Source: Aggregatibacter actinomycetemcomitans DSM 8324
GTDB taxonomy: Bacteria; Pseudomonadota; Gammaproteobacteria; Enterobacterales; Pasteurellaceae
Reading direction: 5' to 3'
DNA: 64,000 nt
Assembly (NCBI RefSeq): GCF_000372365.1
Contig: NZ_AQUU01000009.1
Location: forward strand, 42,739-106,738
Under the pieces are notes generated by a model. It was not told where the DNA came from, did not search any database, and saw nothing but the letters and a program-made list of their open reading frames with translations. Both the position numbers and the translations under genes were made by a program. This document shows, one piece after another, positions 31,320 to 39,600 of the stretch (position 1 is the stretch's first letter; each line of letters begins with the position of its first letter).

Positions 31320-31832
31320 ATGGTTACACTACATACAAATTTCGGCGATATTAAAATTGCCTTAAATCACGAGAAAGCACCGGTAACGGCGGAAAATTTC
31401 TTAACTTATTGTAAAAACGGTTTTTATGATAACACAATTTTCCACCGCGTGATTGACGGTTTTATGATTCAAGGCGGCGGTATGGAAAGCGGTATGCGCG
31501 AAAAAGCCACCAACGCGCCGATTAAAAATGAAGCCAATAACCGTTTAAGTAACAAACGCGGCACCATCGCCATGGCGCGCACCTCCGATCCGCATTCCGC
31601 GACAGCGCAATTCTTCATTAATGTTGCCGATAACAACTTCCTGGATTACCGCGCAAAAGAGTTGCACGGGCGCGAAGTGGTGCAAGAATGGGGTTATGCG
31701 GTATTCGGCGAAGTGGTTGAAGGCATGGATGTGGTCGATAAAATCAAAGGCGTTAAAACCGGCAACAAAGGTTTTCATCAAGACGTGCCGAATGAGGATG
31801 TGGTGATTACTTCGGTTACTGTGGATGAGTAA
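31320..31832 (+). CDS. ppiB: Cyclophilin-type peptidyl-prolyl isomerase B
   Basis: 170 residues (E. coli PpiB 164), cytoplasmic, with no signal peptide. Cyclophilin motifs: [14 protein letters not shown] (near 41-54), [22 protein letters not shown] (split, near 80-101) and [14 protein letters not shown]. The cysS-ppiB divergent arrangement is as in E. coli. Confidence 0.95.
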   Translation: MVTLHTNFGDIKIALNHEKAPVTAENFLTYCKNGFYDNTIFHRVIDGFMIQGGGMESGMREKATNAPIKNEANNRLSNKRGTIAMARTSDPHSATAQFFINVADNNFLDYRAKELHGREVVQEWGYAVFGEVVEGMDVVDKIKGVKTGNKGFHQDVPNEDVVITSVTVDE

Positions 31833-31840
31833 TTTTTCAT

Positions 31841-31870
31841 AATAACCGCCTAAATAATTGGGCGGTTATT
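31841..31870 (+). terminator. Terminator-like hairpin after ppiB
   Basis: A perfect 10-bp inverted repeat AATAACCGCC (31841-31850) and GGCGGTTATT (31861-31870) just after the ppiB stop. There is no T-run after it on the plus strand, but a T-run precedes it, so termination efficiency is uncertain. Confidence 0.55.
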
Positions 31871-31922
31871 GGTTCCTTAATGGATTGGTTTGTACTAAAA
31901 TTAACCAAAATCGAGGGAGGTT

Positions 31923-32081
31923 ATGATGATGACACAGGAATATAAGCAGTTTTTGCAACAAAAAGTGGCAAAATCTGATGAAGATTTTAAAAATAATCGC
32001 GTATTTGAGCCTGAACAAGTGTACCAACGCGTGATTCAAGCGGCGGTAAAAGCTAAAGAAGGAATGAAGGACGTTGCATAA
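31923..32081 (+). CDS. Putative antitoxin of a type II toxin-antitoxin pair
   Basis: 52 residues, MMMTQEYKQFLQQKVAKSDE at the start (ATG codons at 31923, 31926 and 31929 are all possible), with a GAGGG ribosome site. It is short, charged and helical, ending in QAAVKAKEGMKDVA. I cannot place it in a named antitoxin family. Its end overlaps the start of the ParE/RelE-like gene by 8 bases, which is the main evidence for its role. The overlap suggests coupled translation with antitoxin made first. Confidence 0.65.
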   Translation: MMMTQEYKQFLQQKVAKSDEDFKNNRVFEPEQVYQRVIQAAVKAKEGMKDVA

Positions 32082-32355
32082 AATTATTTATTCAGAAAAC
32101 GCCGTTCAGGATTTTGAGCATATTGTTTTTGATTTAACCGAATATGCCGGATTTAGCAGTGCTATAACTATTTTTGAAGATATTAAACAAGCGATTGAAT
32201 TGCTTGCCTATATGCCTCTGATGGGAGTTGTCGGTAGTGTTGAGGGAACTCGTGAAATTTATGTCAGAGGCTATCGAATTGTTTATCGTGTTTCTTCTGC
32301 AGAAATTCAAATCAGCACCATCATTCATTGTAAAAGACTTTATCCCAATTTCTAA
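32074..32355 (+). CDS. ParE/RelE-family toxin
   Basis: 93 residues from a TTG start at 32074. The sequence follows the ParE/RelE fold: an N-terminal strand MHKIIYSENAVQDFEHI, helices containing ITIFEDIKQAIELLAYMPLMG, then EGTREIYVRGYRIVYRVSS with the conserved Arg and Tyr residues of the toxin beta-sheet. RelE members cleave mRNA on the ribosome and ParE members poison gyrase; the sequence alone does not decide which. It lies between ppiB and a housekeeping hydrolase, a typical lone chromosomal module. Confidence 0.78.
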   Translation: MHKIIYSENAVQDFEHIVFDLTEYAGFSSAITIFEDIKQAIELLAYMPLMGVVGSVEGTREIYVRGYRIVYRVSSAEIQISTIIHCKRLYPNF

Positions 32356-32357
32356 TC

Positions 32358-33146
32358 ATGCCTTTTTTTGATACCCACACCCACCTTGATTACCTGCAAC
32401 AATTTAGCGGCGAGCGGTTGGTGCAGCTGATGCAAAATGCGCAGGCGGCGGGAGTGCAAAAGATTTTGATTGTTGCTGTGTTGCAGCGGGATTTCAAAAC
32501 GATTGAAAAAATGACCGCACTTTATCCCGGGCAGTTGTATTACGGCTTAGGGTTGCATCCTTTGTATATCCAAGAGCATCAAATCGACGATTTGGGTTTG
32601 CTGGATCAGGCATTGGCAAGTCGTCCGGCAAATTGTACGGCGGTGGCGGAAATCGGTTTGGAGCGTGCCTTGCCTGAACTCTTAACGGAAGCATTATGGC
32701 GCAAGCAATGTGATTTCTTGGAAGCGCAGTTGCACTTGGCGAAAAAACACAACCTGCCGGTAAATCTGCATTCCCGTAAATCTCATGAGCAACTGTTTTC
32801 CTTTTTAAGACGCATCGCCGTGCCAAAATGTGGTGTGGTGCATGGTTTTGCGGGCAGTTATGATCAGGCGAAACGCTTTGTGGATTTAGGTTACAAAATC
32901 GGCGTAGGCGGCACCATTACTTATGAACGCGCCAATAAAACCCGTCAAACCATCGCCAAATTGCCTTTAAACGCGTTGCTGTTGGAAACGGATTCGCCCG
33001 ATATGCCGGTGTTTGGTTTTCAAGGGCAGCCTAATCGCCCGGAACGCGTGGTGCAGGTGTTCAATGCCTTGTGTGAATTAAGAAGCGAAACGCCGGCGCA
33101 AATCGCCGAGACCATTTGGCACAACAGCGTGGCAAAATTCGCTTGA
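32358..33146 (+). CDS. yjjV: TatD-family hydrolase (YjjV-like)
   Basis: 262 residues. Metal-binding motifs: FDTHTHLDYL (near 4), GLGLHPLYI (near 62), AEIGLERAL (near 96), NLHSRKSHEQL (near 137), VVHGFAGSYDQA and LLETDSPDMP (near 212). EIGLE in place of EIGLD, and the Gly-Phe after the His (HGFAG), separate it from the TatD/YcfH copy at 55-837 and point to the YjjV branch. The start lies 2 bases after the toxin stop. Its substrate is unknown. Confidence 0.85.
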   Translation: MPFFDTHTHLDYLQQFSGERLVQLMQNAQAAGVQKILIVAVLQRDFKTIEKMTALYPGQLYYGLGLHPLYIQEHQIDDLGLLDQALASRPANCTAVAEIGLERALPELLTEALWRKQCDFLEAQLHLAKKHNLPVNLHSRKSHEQLFSFLRRIAVPKCGVVHGFAGSYDQAKRFVDLGYKIGVGGTITYERANKTRQTIAKLPLNALLLETDSPDMPVFGFQGQPNRPERVVQVFNALCELRSETPAQIAETIWHNSVAKFA

Positions 33147-33172
33147 AAAAAGTACCGCACTTTTGTGCGAAA

Positions 33173-33640
33173 TCAGATCTTAAACCGGTGAATCACTTGA
33201 TTCGCCGAACCGCGCCAAATCAGGCTCGGATCCGCTTGCGCCTGAATGAATTTGCCGTCAATTAGCACGTCGATATAAGGCAGCATTTGGCGTTGATAGT
33301 CGTCCAATTCATCTAATTTGTACCCGGTCCATACCCAAATGTCTTTATCGGGGCATTCCCGTTTCACCCGTTGCACTAACGGCAACAGCGTTTCTACATT
33401 GCGCGGATGAAGCGGATCACCGCCGGAGAGGGTCAAACCTTGGCGTTTAATGCGGGTGTCTTTGAGATCCTTGAGAATTTGTTCTTCCATTTCAATACCA
33501 AACGGCACGCCCGCACTAAACGACCAGCTTTTTTGGTTGTAGCAACCTTTGCAGGCGTGCGTACAGCCGCTGACGAAAAGGGTGCAGCGAGTGCCTTCGC
33601 CGTTGACGATGTCGACGGGGTAGTATTGGAGGTAGTTCAT
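33173..33640 (-). CDS. nrdG: Anaerobic ribonucleotide reductase activating protein
   Basis: 155 residues (E. coli 154). The radical-SAM motif CTHACKGC is at about residues 26-33, within VSGCTHACKGCYNQKSW. LTLSGGDPLHPRN near 71 is also typical. NrdG makes the glycyl radical on NrdD under anaerobic conditions. It lies downstream of nrdD on the same strand but 601 bases away, an unusually wide gap for this pair. Confidence 0.95.
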   Translation of the reverse strand: MNYLQYYPVDIVNGEGTRCTLFVSGCTHACKGCYNQKSWSFSAGVPFGIEMEEQILKDLKDTRIKRQGLTLSGGDPLHPRNVETLLPLVQRVKRECPDKDIWVWTGYKLDELDDYQRQMLPYIDVLIDGKFIQAQADPSLIWRGSANQVIHRFKI

Positions 33641-34241
33641 TAGTTACTTATGTTTTAGATTGTTTAACCCGCTATGGTTTTTGTTGATATATCGGATTTC
33701 GCCGATGGCGAGTTACTTTTCTTTGCGTCGTCAAAGAAAAGTAACCAAAAGAAAGGCGCCCCTGCTTTGCCTTGTTTATTCGCAACTCAGCACAGCTGAC
33801 TTGCTCACCCCTTCGGGGTCGTTGGCATAGCCAACGCTTAAAATGCGTTGCATTTTGTCCTTTGTTCCATTGAATTTGCTTTACGGGAATTTTGTAAACT
33901 TGCTACGCTCAAACAGTACAAAATTCCCTACAAATTCAATTTCACAAAGGCGGTAAAGAAGGGAACCCAACGTTGACTTTTAAAGTGCGGTGAAATTTTG
34001 TGGTATTTTCTATAAAAAAACACTCAAAAAAATAACCGCACTTTTCTAGAATAACGCTCAAATAAATGGGGTCCCCGTATAAGACGCCTGAGCGACTTGC
34101 AATTTTTAGGAAATTTTCGTCTGTTTGCGCGTAGCGAGTTCGAAAATTTCCGTGAAGAAAATTGCAACCAAGCGAAGAACAGCGGCTTATCCGGGGTGTG
34201 TTCTTTGCTACTTTCTTGCACAAGCAAGAAAGTAGGAGTAA
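33641..34241. repeat. Palindrome-rich block between nrdD and nrdG
   Basis: No convincing gene. It holds a series of inverted repeats. TACTTTTCTTTG with CAAAGAAAAGTA is at 33713-33742, followed by CGTTGGC-ATA-GCCAACG. A long imperfect hairpin at 33860-33949 has arms such as GGAATTTTGTA and TACAAAATTCC. A USS pair sits at about 33981-34044. A second long hairpin at 34073-34196 has nested arms: CCCCGTATAAG with CTTATCCGGGG, and GGAAATTTTCG with CGAAAATTTCC. The block ends with TACTTTCTTG...CAAGAAAGTA near 34210-34235. It looks like two structured repeat elements inserted in the nrd operon. The family is not one I can name. Confidence 0.75.
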
Positions 34242-36368
34242 CTACATATGCTTAACTCTGCGCTTCACTTCTTCCTGTTTCCCCGCATTAAACGGTCTGG
34301 CGTCTGGGCTTCCTAGGTAGCCGCAAACCCGTCGGGTGACGGAGACTTTTTCGCTGTCGTGGTTGCCGCATTTCGGGCAGGTGAAGCCTTTGCTGGTGCA
34401 TTCAAATTCGCCGGTGAAACCGCATTCGTAGCATTCGTCGATAGGCGTGTTGGTGCCGTAGTAAGGCACGCGGTCGTAGCTGTAATTCCACACGTCTTCC
34501 AGTGCTTTGAGGTTGTGCTGGATGTTTGGGTATTCGCCGTAGCAAATGAAACCGCCGCTGGCAAGTGGCGGGTACGCCATTTCAAAGTCCAGTTTGTCGT
34601 ATGGATTGACTTTTTTCTCCACGTCCAAATGGTAGCTGTTGGTGTAGTAGCCTTTGTCGGTCACGCCGTCGATGACGCCGAATTGTTTGGTATCTAAACG
34701 GCAGAAGCGATCGCACAGGTTTTCGCTTGGAGTGGAATACAAACTGAAGGCATAACCAGTTTCAGCGCGCCATTGTTTGGTGGCGTTGCTGAGGTATTCC
34801 ACGATGGCACGACCTTTTTCGCGTAGCATGTCGTTATCGTAAATGTGTCCTTGGTGATAGAGCGCATTGACGGTTTCATAAATGCCGATGTAACCGAGGG
34901 AAATGGAGGAGCGTCCGTTTTTGAAGATTTGTGCCACGTTGTCGTCCGCTTTTAAACGCACGCCACAGGCGCCTTCCATGTATAAAATCGGTGCCACACG
35001 GGCTTTGGTGTGTTCTAAGCGGGCAATGCGGGTCATGAGTGCTTTTTTCGCCAAGGCTAAACGTTGATCCAAAATTTCATAGAAGCGTTTTTCATCCCCT
35101 TTGGCTTCAATGGCGATACGCGGCAGGTTGAGGCTCACCACGCCGAGGTTGTTACGTCCGTCGTGGATTTGTTCGCCATTTTCTTCGTACGCGCCCAAGA
35201 AGCTACGGCAGCCCATCGGGGCTTTGAAGGAACCGGTGACTTTGACCACTTGATCGTAATTCAGAATATCCGGATACATACGTTTGCTGGCGCATTCCAA
35301 GGCAAGCTGTTTGATGTCGTAATTCGGATCATTAGGTTCCAGATTTACGCCCTTGCGTTGGGTGAAAACCAGTTTCGGGAACACCGGTGTTTTGTGGTTT
35401 TTGCCTAAACCGCGAATTCGGTTTTGCAAAATCGCTTTTTGAATCAAGCGCGCCTGCCAGCTTGTGCCCAAACCGAAACCGAAGGTCACGAATGGGGTTT
35501 GACCATTGGCGGTGTGCAAGGTATTCACTTCATATTCAAGGGATTGGAAGGCGTCGAAACAATCTTTTTCGATAAGTGCCTGCGCGTATCCTTGCGCATC
35601 GGGCACATTCCACTGCGCGGCATTTTTCAGATGTTTGTCGTAACTGAGTTGAACGTAAGGCGCCAACACTTCGTCAATACGGTTAATAGTGGTGCCGCCG
35701 TAAATGTGACTTGCTACCTGCGCGATAATTTGCGCAGTCACGGCGGTGGCGGTGCCGATGGATTTCGGCGGTTCGATTTCCGCATTGCCCATTTTAAAGC
35801 CTTGGGTCAGCATGCCTTTTAAATCCACCAACATACAGTTAAACATCGGGAAGAAGGGCGAATAGTCCAAATCGTGATAATGGATTTCGCCTTTCTCATG
35901 GGCTGCCACCACATCGCGCGGCAGAATGTAACGTTTGGCATAATGTTTCGCCACGATACCCGCCAGCAAATCCCGTTGGGTCGGGATCACTTTGGCGTCT
36001 TTATTGGCGTTTTCGTTCAGTAATTCCACGTTGCTTTGTTCAATTAATCCCTCAATTTCCCGGGTTAATTGACTGCGTTTTTCACGCGCCAAATCACGAT
36101 CGTGGCGATATTCAATATAAGCGCGTGCCACTTGCGGGTATTGGCTAGCCATCAGGTGATTTTCCACGATTTTTTGAATGTGACTAATGTCGATTTCCTG
36201 TTGGTAATGGCTGAAAATGTCATCACTGACTTTCTGCGCCACGGCATAGCAATAACGATCATCCGTAATACCGACCGCCTGCGCTGCCTTTTTTATGGCG
36301 TTTACGATACGTTGAAGTTCAAAGCTAATGCGTGAACCATCACGCTTAATGACAAAGAATGTACCCAT
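34242..36368 (-). CDS. nrdD: Anaerobic ribonucleoside-triphosphate reductase
   Basis: 708 residues (E. coli 712). The N-terminal ATP-cone (about 1-95) begins FFVIKRDGSRISFELQRIVNAI. The catalytic barrel follows. The C-terminal zinc site has two Cys pairs, CYECGFTGEFEC and CPKCGNHDSE (near 641-670). The glycyl radical Gly is in RRVCGYLGSPDARPF (near 681). It makes dNTPs without oxygen, using formate as reductant in class III enzymes. NrdR-like boxes lie upstream. Confidence 0.97.
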   Translation of the reverse strand: MGTFFVIKRDGSRISFELQRIVNAIKKAAQAVGITDDRYCYAVAQKVSDDIFSHYQQEIDISHIQKIVENHLMASQYPQVARAYIEYRHDRDLAREKRSQLTREIEGLIEQSNVELLNENANKDAKVIPTQRDLLAGIVAKHYAKRYILPRDVVAAHEKGEIHYHDLDYSPFFPMFNCMLVDLKGMLTQGFKMGNAEIEPPKSIGTATAVTAQIIAQVASHIYGGTTINRIDEVLAPYVQLSYDKHLKNAAQWNVPDAQGYAQALIEKDCFDAFQSLEYEVNTLHTANGQTPFVTFGFGLGTSWQARLIQKAILQNRIRGLGKNHKTPVFPKLVFTQRKGVNLEPNDPNYDIKQLALECASKRMYPDILNYDQVVKVTGSFKAPMGCRSFLGAYEENGEQIHDGRNNLGVVSLNLPRIAIEAKGDEKRFYEILDQRLALAKKALMTRIARLEHTKARVAPILYMEGACGVRLKADDNVAQIFKNGRSSISLGYIGIYETVNALYHQGHIYDNDMLREKGRAIVEYLSNATKQWRAETGYAFSLYSTPSENLCDRFCRLDTKQFGVIDGVTDKGYYTNSYHLDVEKKVNPYDKLDFEMAYPPLASGGFICYGEYPNIQHNLKALEDVWNYSYDRVPYYGTNTPIDECYECGFTGEFECTSKGFTCPKCGNHDSEKVSVTRRVCGYLGSPDARPFNAGKQEEVKRRVKHM

Positions 36369-36406
36369 GAGAGATGTCCATATTTAGTGTTATAAAAAAT
36401 TGGATA

Positions 36407-36422
36407 ATACTATATATAGATA
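36407..36422. promoter_or_regulatory. NrdR-type box 1 upstream of nrdD
   Basis: ATACTATATATAGATA fits the NrdR box pattern acaCwATATATwGtgt at its core positions. It overlaps the likely nrdD -10 region (TATAGT on the minus strand, with TTGAAA 17 bases upstream). NrdR represses all classes of ribonucleotide reductase genes. Confidence 0.75.
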
Positions 36423-36438
36423 TTTTTAGGATTTCAAG

Positions 36439-36454
36439 ACACAAGATGTAGTGT
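36439..36454. promoter_or_regulatory. NrdR-type box 2 upstream of nrdD
   Basis: ACACAAGATGTAGTGT is a near-perfect dyad and matches the outer bases of the NrdR consensus. Its centre is 32 bases, about three helical turns, from box 1, the usual spacing of paired NrdR sites. Confidence 0.78.
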
Positions 36455-36550
36455 TTTTGTGGCTTGTTTGTTAACGTTCTGTTATGAGCAAAGTTTAGTG
36501 ATTGGTTTCGTTAGGAATTTCATTCGGGGAGAAATGAGAGGGCGAAAATA

Positions 36551-36594
36551 AAAAAGTGCGGTGAAGAAACACATTATTTTTCCACCGCACTTTT
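36551..36594. terminator. USS hairpin downstream of the EmaA-like gene (repeat copy 1)
   Basis: A 44-base imperfect palindrome with AAAGTGCGGTG and CACCGCACTTT arms and a conserved CACATTATTTTTC centre. It lies just after the adhesin stop, so it can act as its terminator. A copy differing at one base is at 42808-42851, on the other side of the gene. Confidence 0.75.
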
Positions 36595-36621
36595 GTTTCA
36601 GGTTAGCTGAATAAGCGCATT

Positions 36622-39600
36622 TTACCAGAAATAGCCCGCGCCTGCCGTACCGCCAACTTCACCTTGTGAGTTGGTGCTGAAAGAAACTTTCACGCCGTAT
36701 TTTCCGTTATCGGAAATGCGTGAGTAACCCACAGCTACAGCGGTTTCGCTTTGATATTGACCGACAGCGGCGACTAAGGCGGATTGCCCGTCTCTATGAG
36801 GCTGCATCAAACCCGCCGTAGCGAGGGCGGAAGCGGTGCCGGCTTTGCGACGTTTATCCATTTTTTTCACGCGCTTATCAATGTTATCAATGCGATTATT
36901 AATGGCACTGCCGACGTCTTGAAGCTGACTCATATTTACTGCATCCGTCGGTGCTTTCCCTTTCGCAACGTTAGCAATTCGTTTGCCGCCGGCGTTGATG
37001 CCGTGGCTTGTCATGCTTGGACCGTCTTTAATCGTAACACCGTCGTTATTGACCGTGGTATTGCCTACAGTAAGGCTGCCATCTGCGCCGAGATTAACTT
37101 CCTTCGCCAGCTGAACGGTCATGGTGCCGTTTTTATCTGCGGTCACGCCGATATTATTTTGTGTTAATTTCTTCGGATCCGCACCGCCGCGAATGTTAAG
37201 TTGATCGCCTAATTTACGATTAACCGTGACTTCTTGATTGTCTCCTTGGAAATTCAGCCCTTTGTCCACATTGTTGGCTAAATTCGTCACATTTTGGTTG
37301 GTTTGATGTAATTGGCTACCGTTCACCGCCTCTTTACTATGGGCTGAAATTTCACCGTCTTTTACACCGGTGATTTTCTTATCATTGGCGTGAATGCCGT
37401 CCTTGGTGACACTTGGTCCGCCATTGATATTGACACCGTTGCTATCCAGGGTGGTATCACCGGTTTTCACCGTGCTGAATTCAACATCGTTTTGGGTTTC
37501 AACGGTGTACGTGGTGCTTCCGTCGGCATTCTTTTGAGGCGTTACAGTAATGTTTTTGCCGGCACTAACACCGGATTTAGCTTGAGCAATACTTCTATCC
37601 AATTGGGATTTGTTCACCGCATCTTTGTCATTTACCCCATCGGCAACCTGAGTAATACGACCATCTTCCTGGAACGAAATGCCATCTTTACCGTCTTTGC
37701 CTTTGAGCGTCAACGCGTCTTTACCATCAGCGCTACGCGTAGCGGCAATAGACATACCCGGTTGTCCGTCTTTAGCAAAAGTGACGGAAGCCTCTTTGCC
37801 GTTGATGGATACGCCATCCTTACCGTTTTCCCCTTTGACGCTAATGGTGCCCGCTTGCGCATCGTCTCCTACAGTGATGTCGTTGCTTAAACCCACTTGT
37901 AAGGTCGGTTTACCATTATCGGTAACTACTTTTGTAATAACACTGCCATCGCCTTTCACTTTCACGGTTTCACCTAAGTTGGCTTTAGCGGTTGCGCCAT
38001 TGTCATCGCTTAAACCGAAGCCGCCGTTTTTACTTGCGTCGGTAATGTCGTTAATGGATTTTTGTAAATCACCGATATTCGCCGCATTTTTTAAGGTATC
38101 ACCTGAGGCGTCTTTTAAAGCAACTGTTGAACCGTCGGCTTGTTTTAATCCGCTGTCAATGTTCACAATTTGATTACCACCATTGTTTAGTCCTTTATCC
38201 GTTAAGCTGACCGCCTTTGTCGGATCTTTCAGGGTAATTGTTATGCCATTGCCATTGATAACCGTTGTGTTGTCGCCATTCTTGAATTGCGCACTGGTTA
38301 ACTCATTCAACTCTTTGGCTAATTTCACTTCCAGTTTGCCGTTATTGGCATTTACGCCGATATTGTTGTCAGATAATTTGTTTTTATCTGCACCACCCAC
38401 AATTTCCAGTTTTTGATTTAAGGTTTTAGTGATGACTTCGGTGCTGTTATCTCCGGCGAATTTTAAGCCGTCTTTAAGGGTTGCAACAGCGTCGTTATTC
38501 ACCATTAAACGGTCTTTGGGATTGGTTTCATTCACACCGGCAGGACCTTGCGCCGTTTTGATGGTGACAGGATTCGCACCGTCTTTGCCATTTAATGCAA
38601 TGGAACCGTCTTTACCGTTAATCGCCACACCGGAGCCATCTTTGCCGTTCACTTTAATGGAAGAATCTTTACCGGTTACGCCGTTAGCGTCTTTTTGACC
38701 TAGCGCTAAATCATCTTTCAGATTCACTTTAAACGGATTGGCGGCTGAGCCATCACCTTCAATGGTTGTATTGTTGCCGGGAGCCATTGCTGTTTTTTCC
38801 GGTGTTGGAATATTGGCTTTGATTTTGTAGGTTTTTTGTCCTGTCGTATTATCGGTTTCGTCAGTTACCGTAATCGTAGAATCAGCCGCTTTCACTACAG
38901 CGCCTAAAGCGGTAATAACTTTTTTACCATTATCGGTAATGTTGGCGAGATCTTTATCTGCCGCATTGTCGATCTTATTTTTTGTGGTTTGGGCAAGATC
39001 CACCGTGACATCATCGCCGGATCCTGATGTCGTCACATATTTTTGGCTGTCTCCGCCTTTGATATTAAATTTGATTCCTCCGTTGTGAGACAAGGATTTC
39101 TCTGTGGTACTACCGTTGTCACCGCCTAAAGAAACCTTATTATCGAATTTTTTATCGACTATAGATAATTGATCTTCCGTTGCTGCACGACCGGTTGTTG
39201 GCGCGCCCGTCCAGCTTGTATTGGTTAAACCGGTAATATAGCCGTTATTACCATCAATGGTGATCGGGTGACCATTTGTTCTTGGTCCGACGGTCAAGCT
39301 AGGATTTAATGCCACTTTATAGTTAATATGTCCGTCCGTTGCAGTTTCTGATGTGATTTGAATATTATCATCACCTTTCTCAACCGTAGTTTTGGCTTTT
39401 GCAGTTTCAGCGAATAATTGACCGCCATTCACGGCATCTTTGCTGTTAGCTGCAATAACGCCATCTGCTACATTGGTGATTTTCTTACCGCCTGCATCCA
39501 CACCTGATTGGGTAAGTTTAGGGCCGTTGGTGATTTCTACACCATTACCGGTTAATTTGGTATTGCCCGTGGTCACAGAAGTAAATTCAACATTATCTTT

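Noticed and set aside
33942..34223. A 93-codon open frame on the minus strand in the nrdD-nrdG gap
   Set aside because: It runs through the nested inverted repeats and a USS pair, has no ribosome site, and its protein is an artefact-like mix. The hairpins explain the sequence better.
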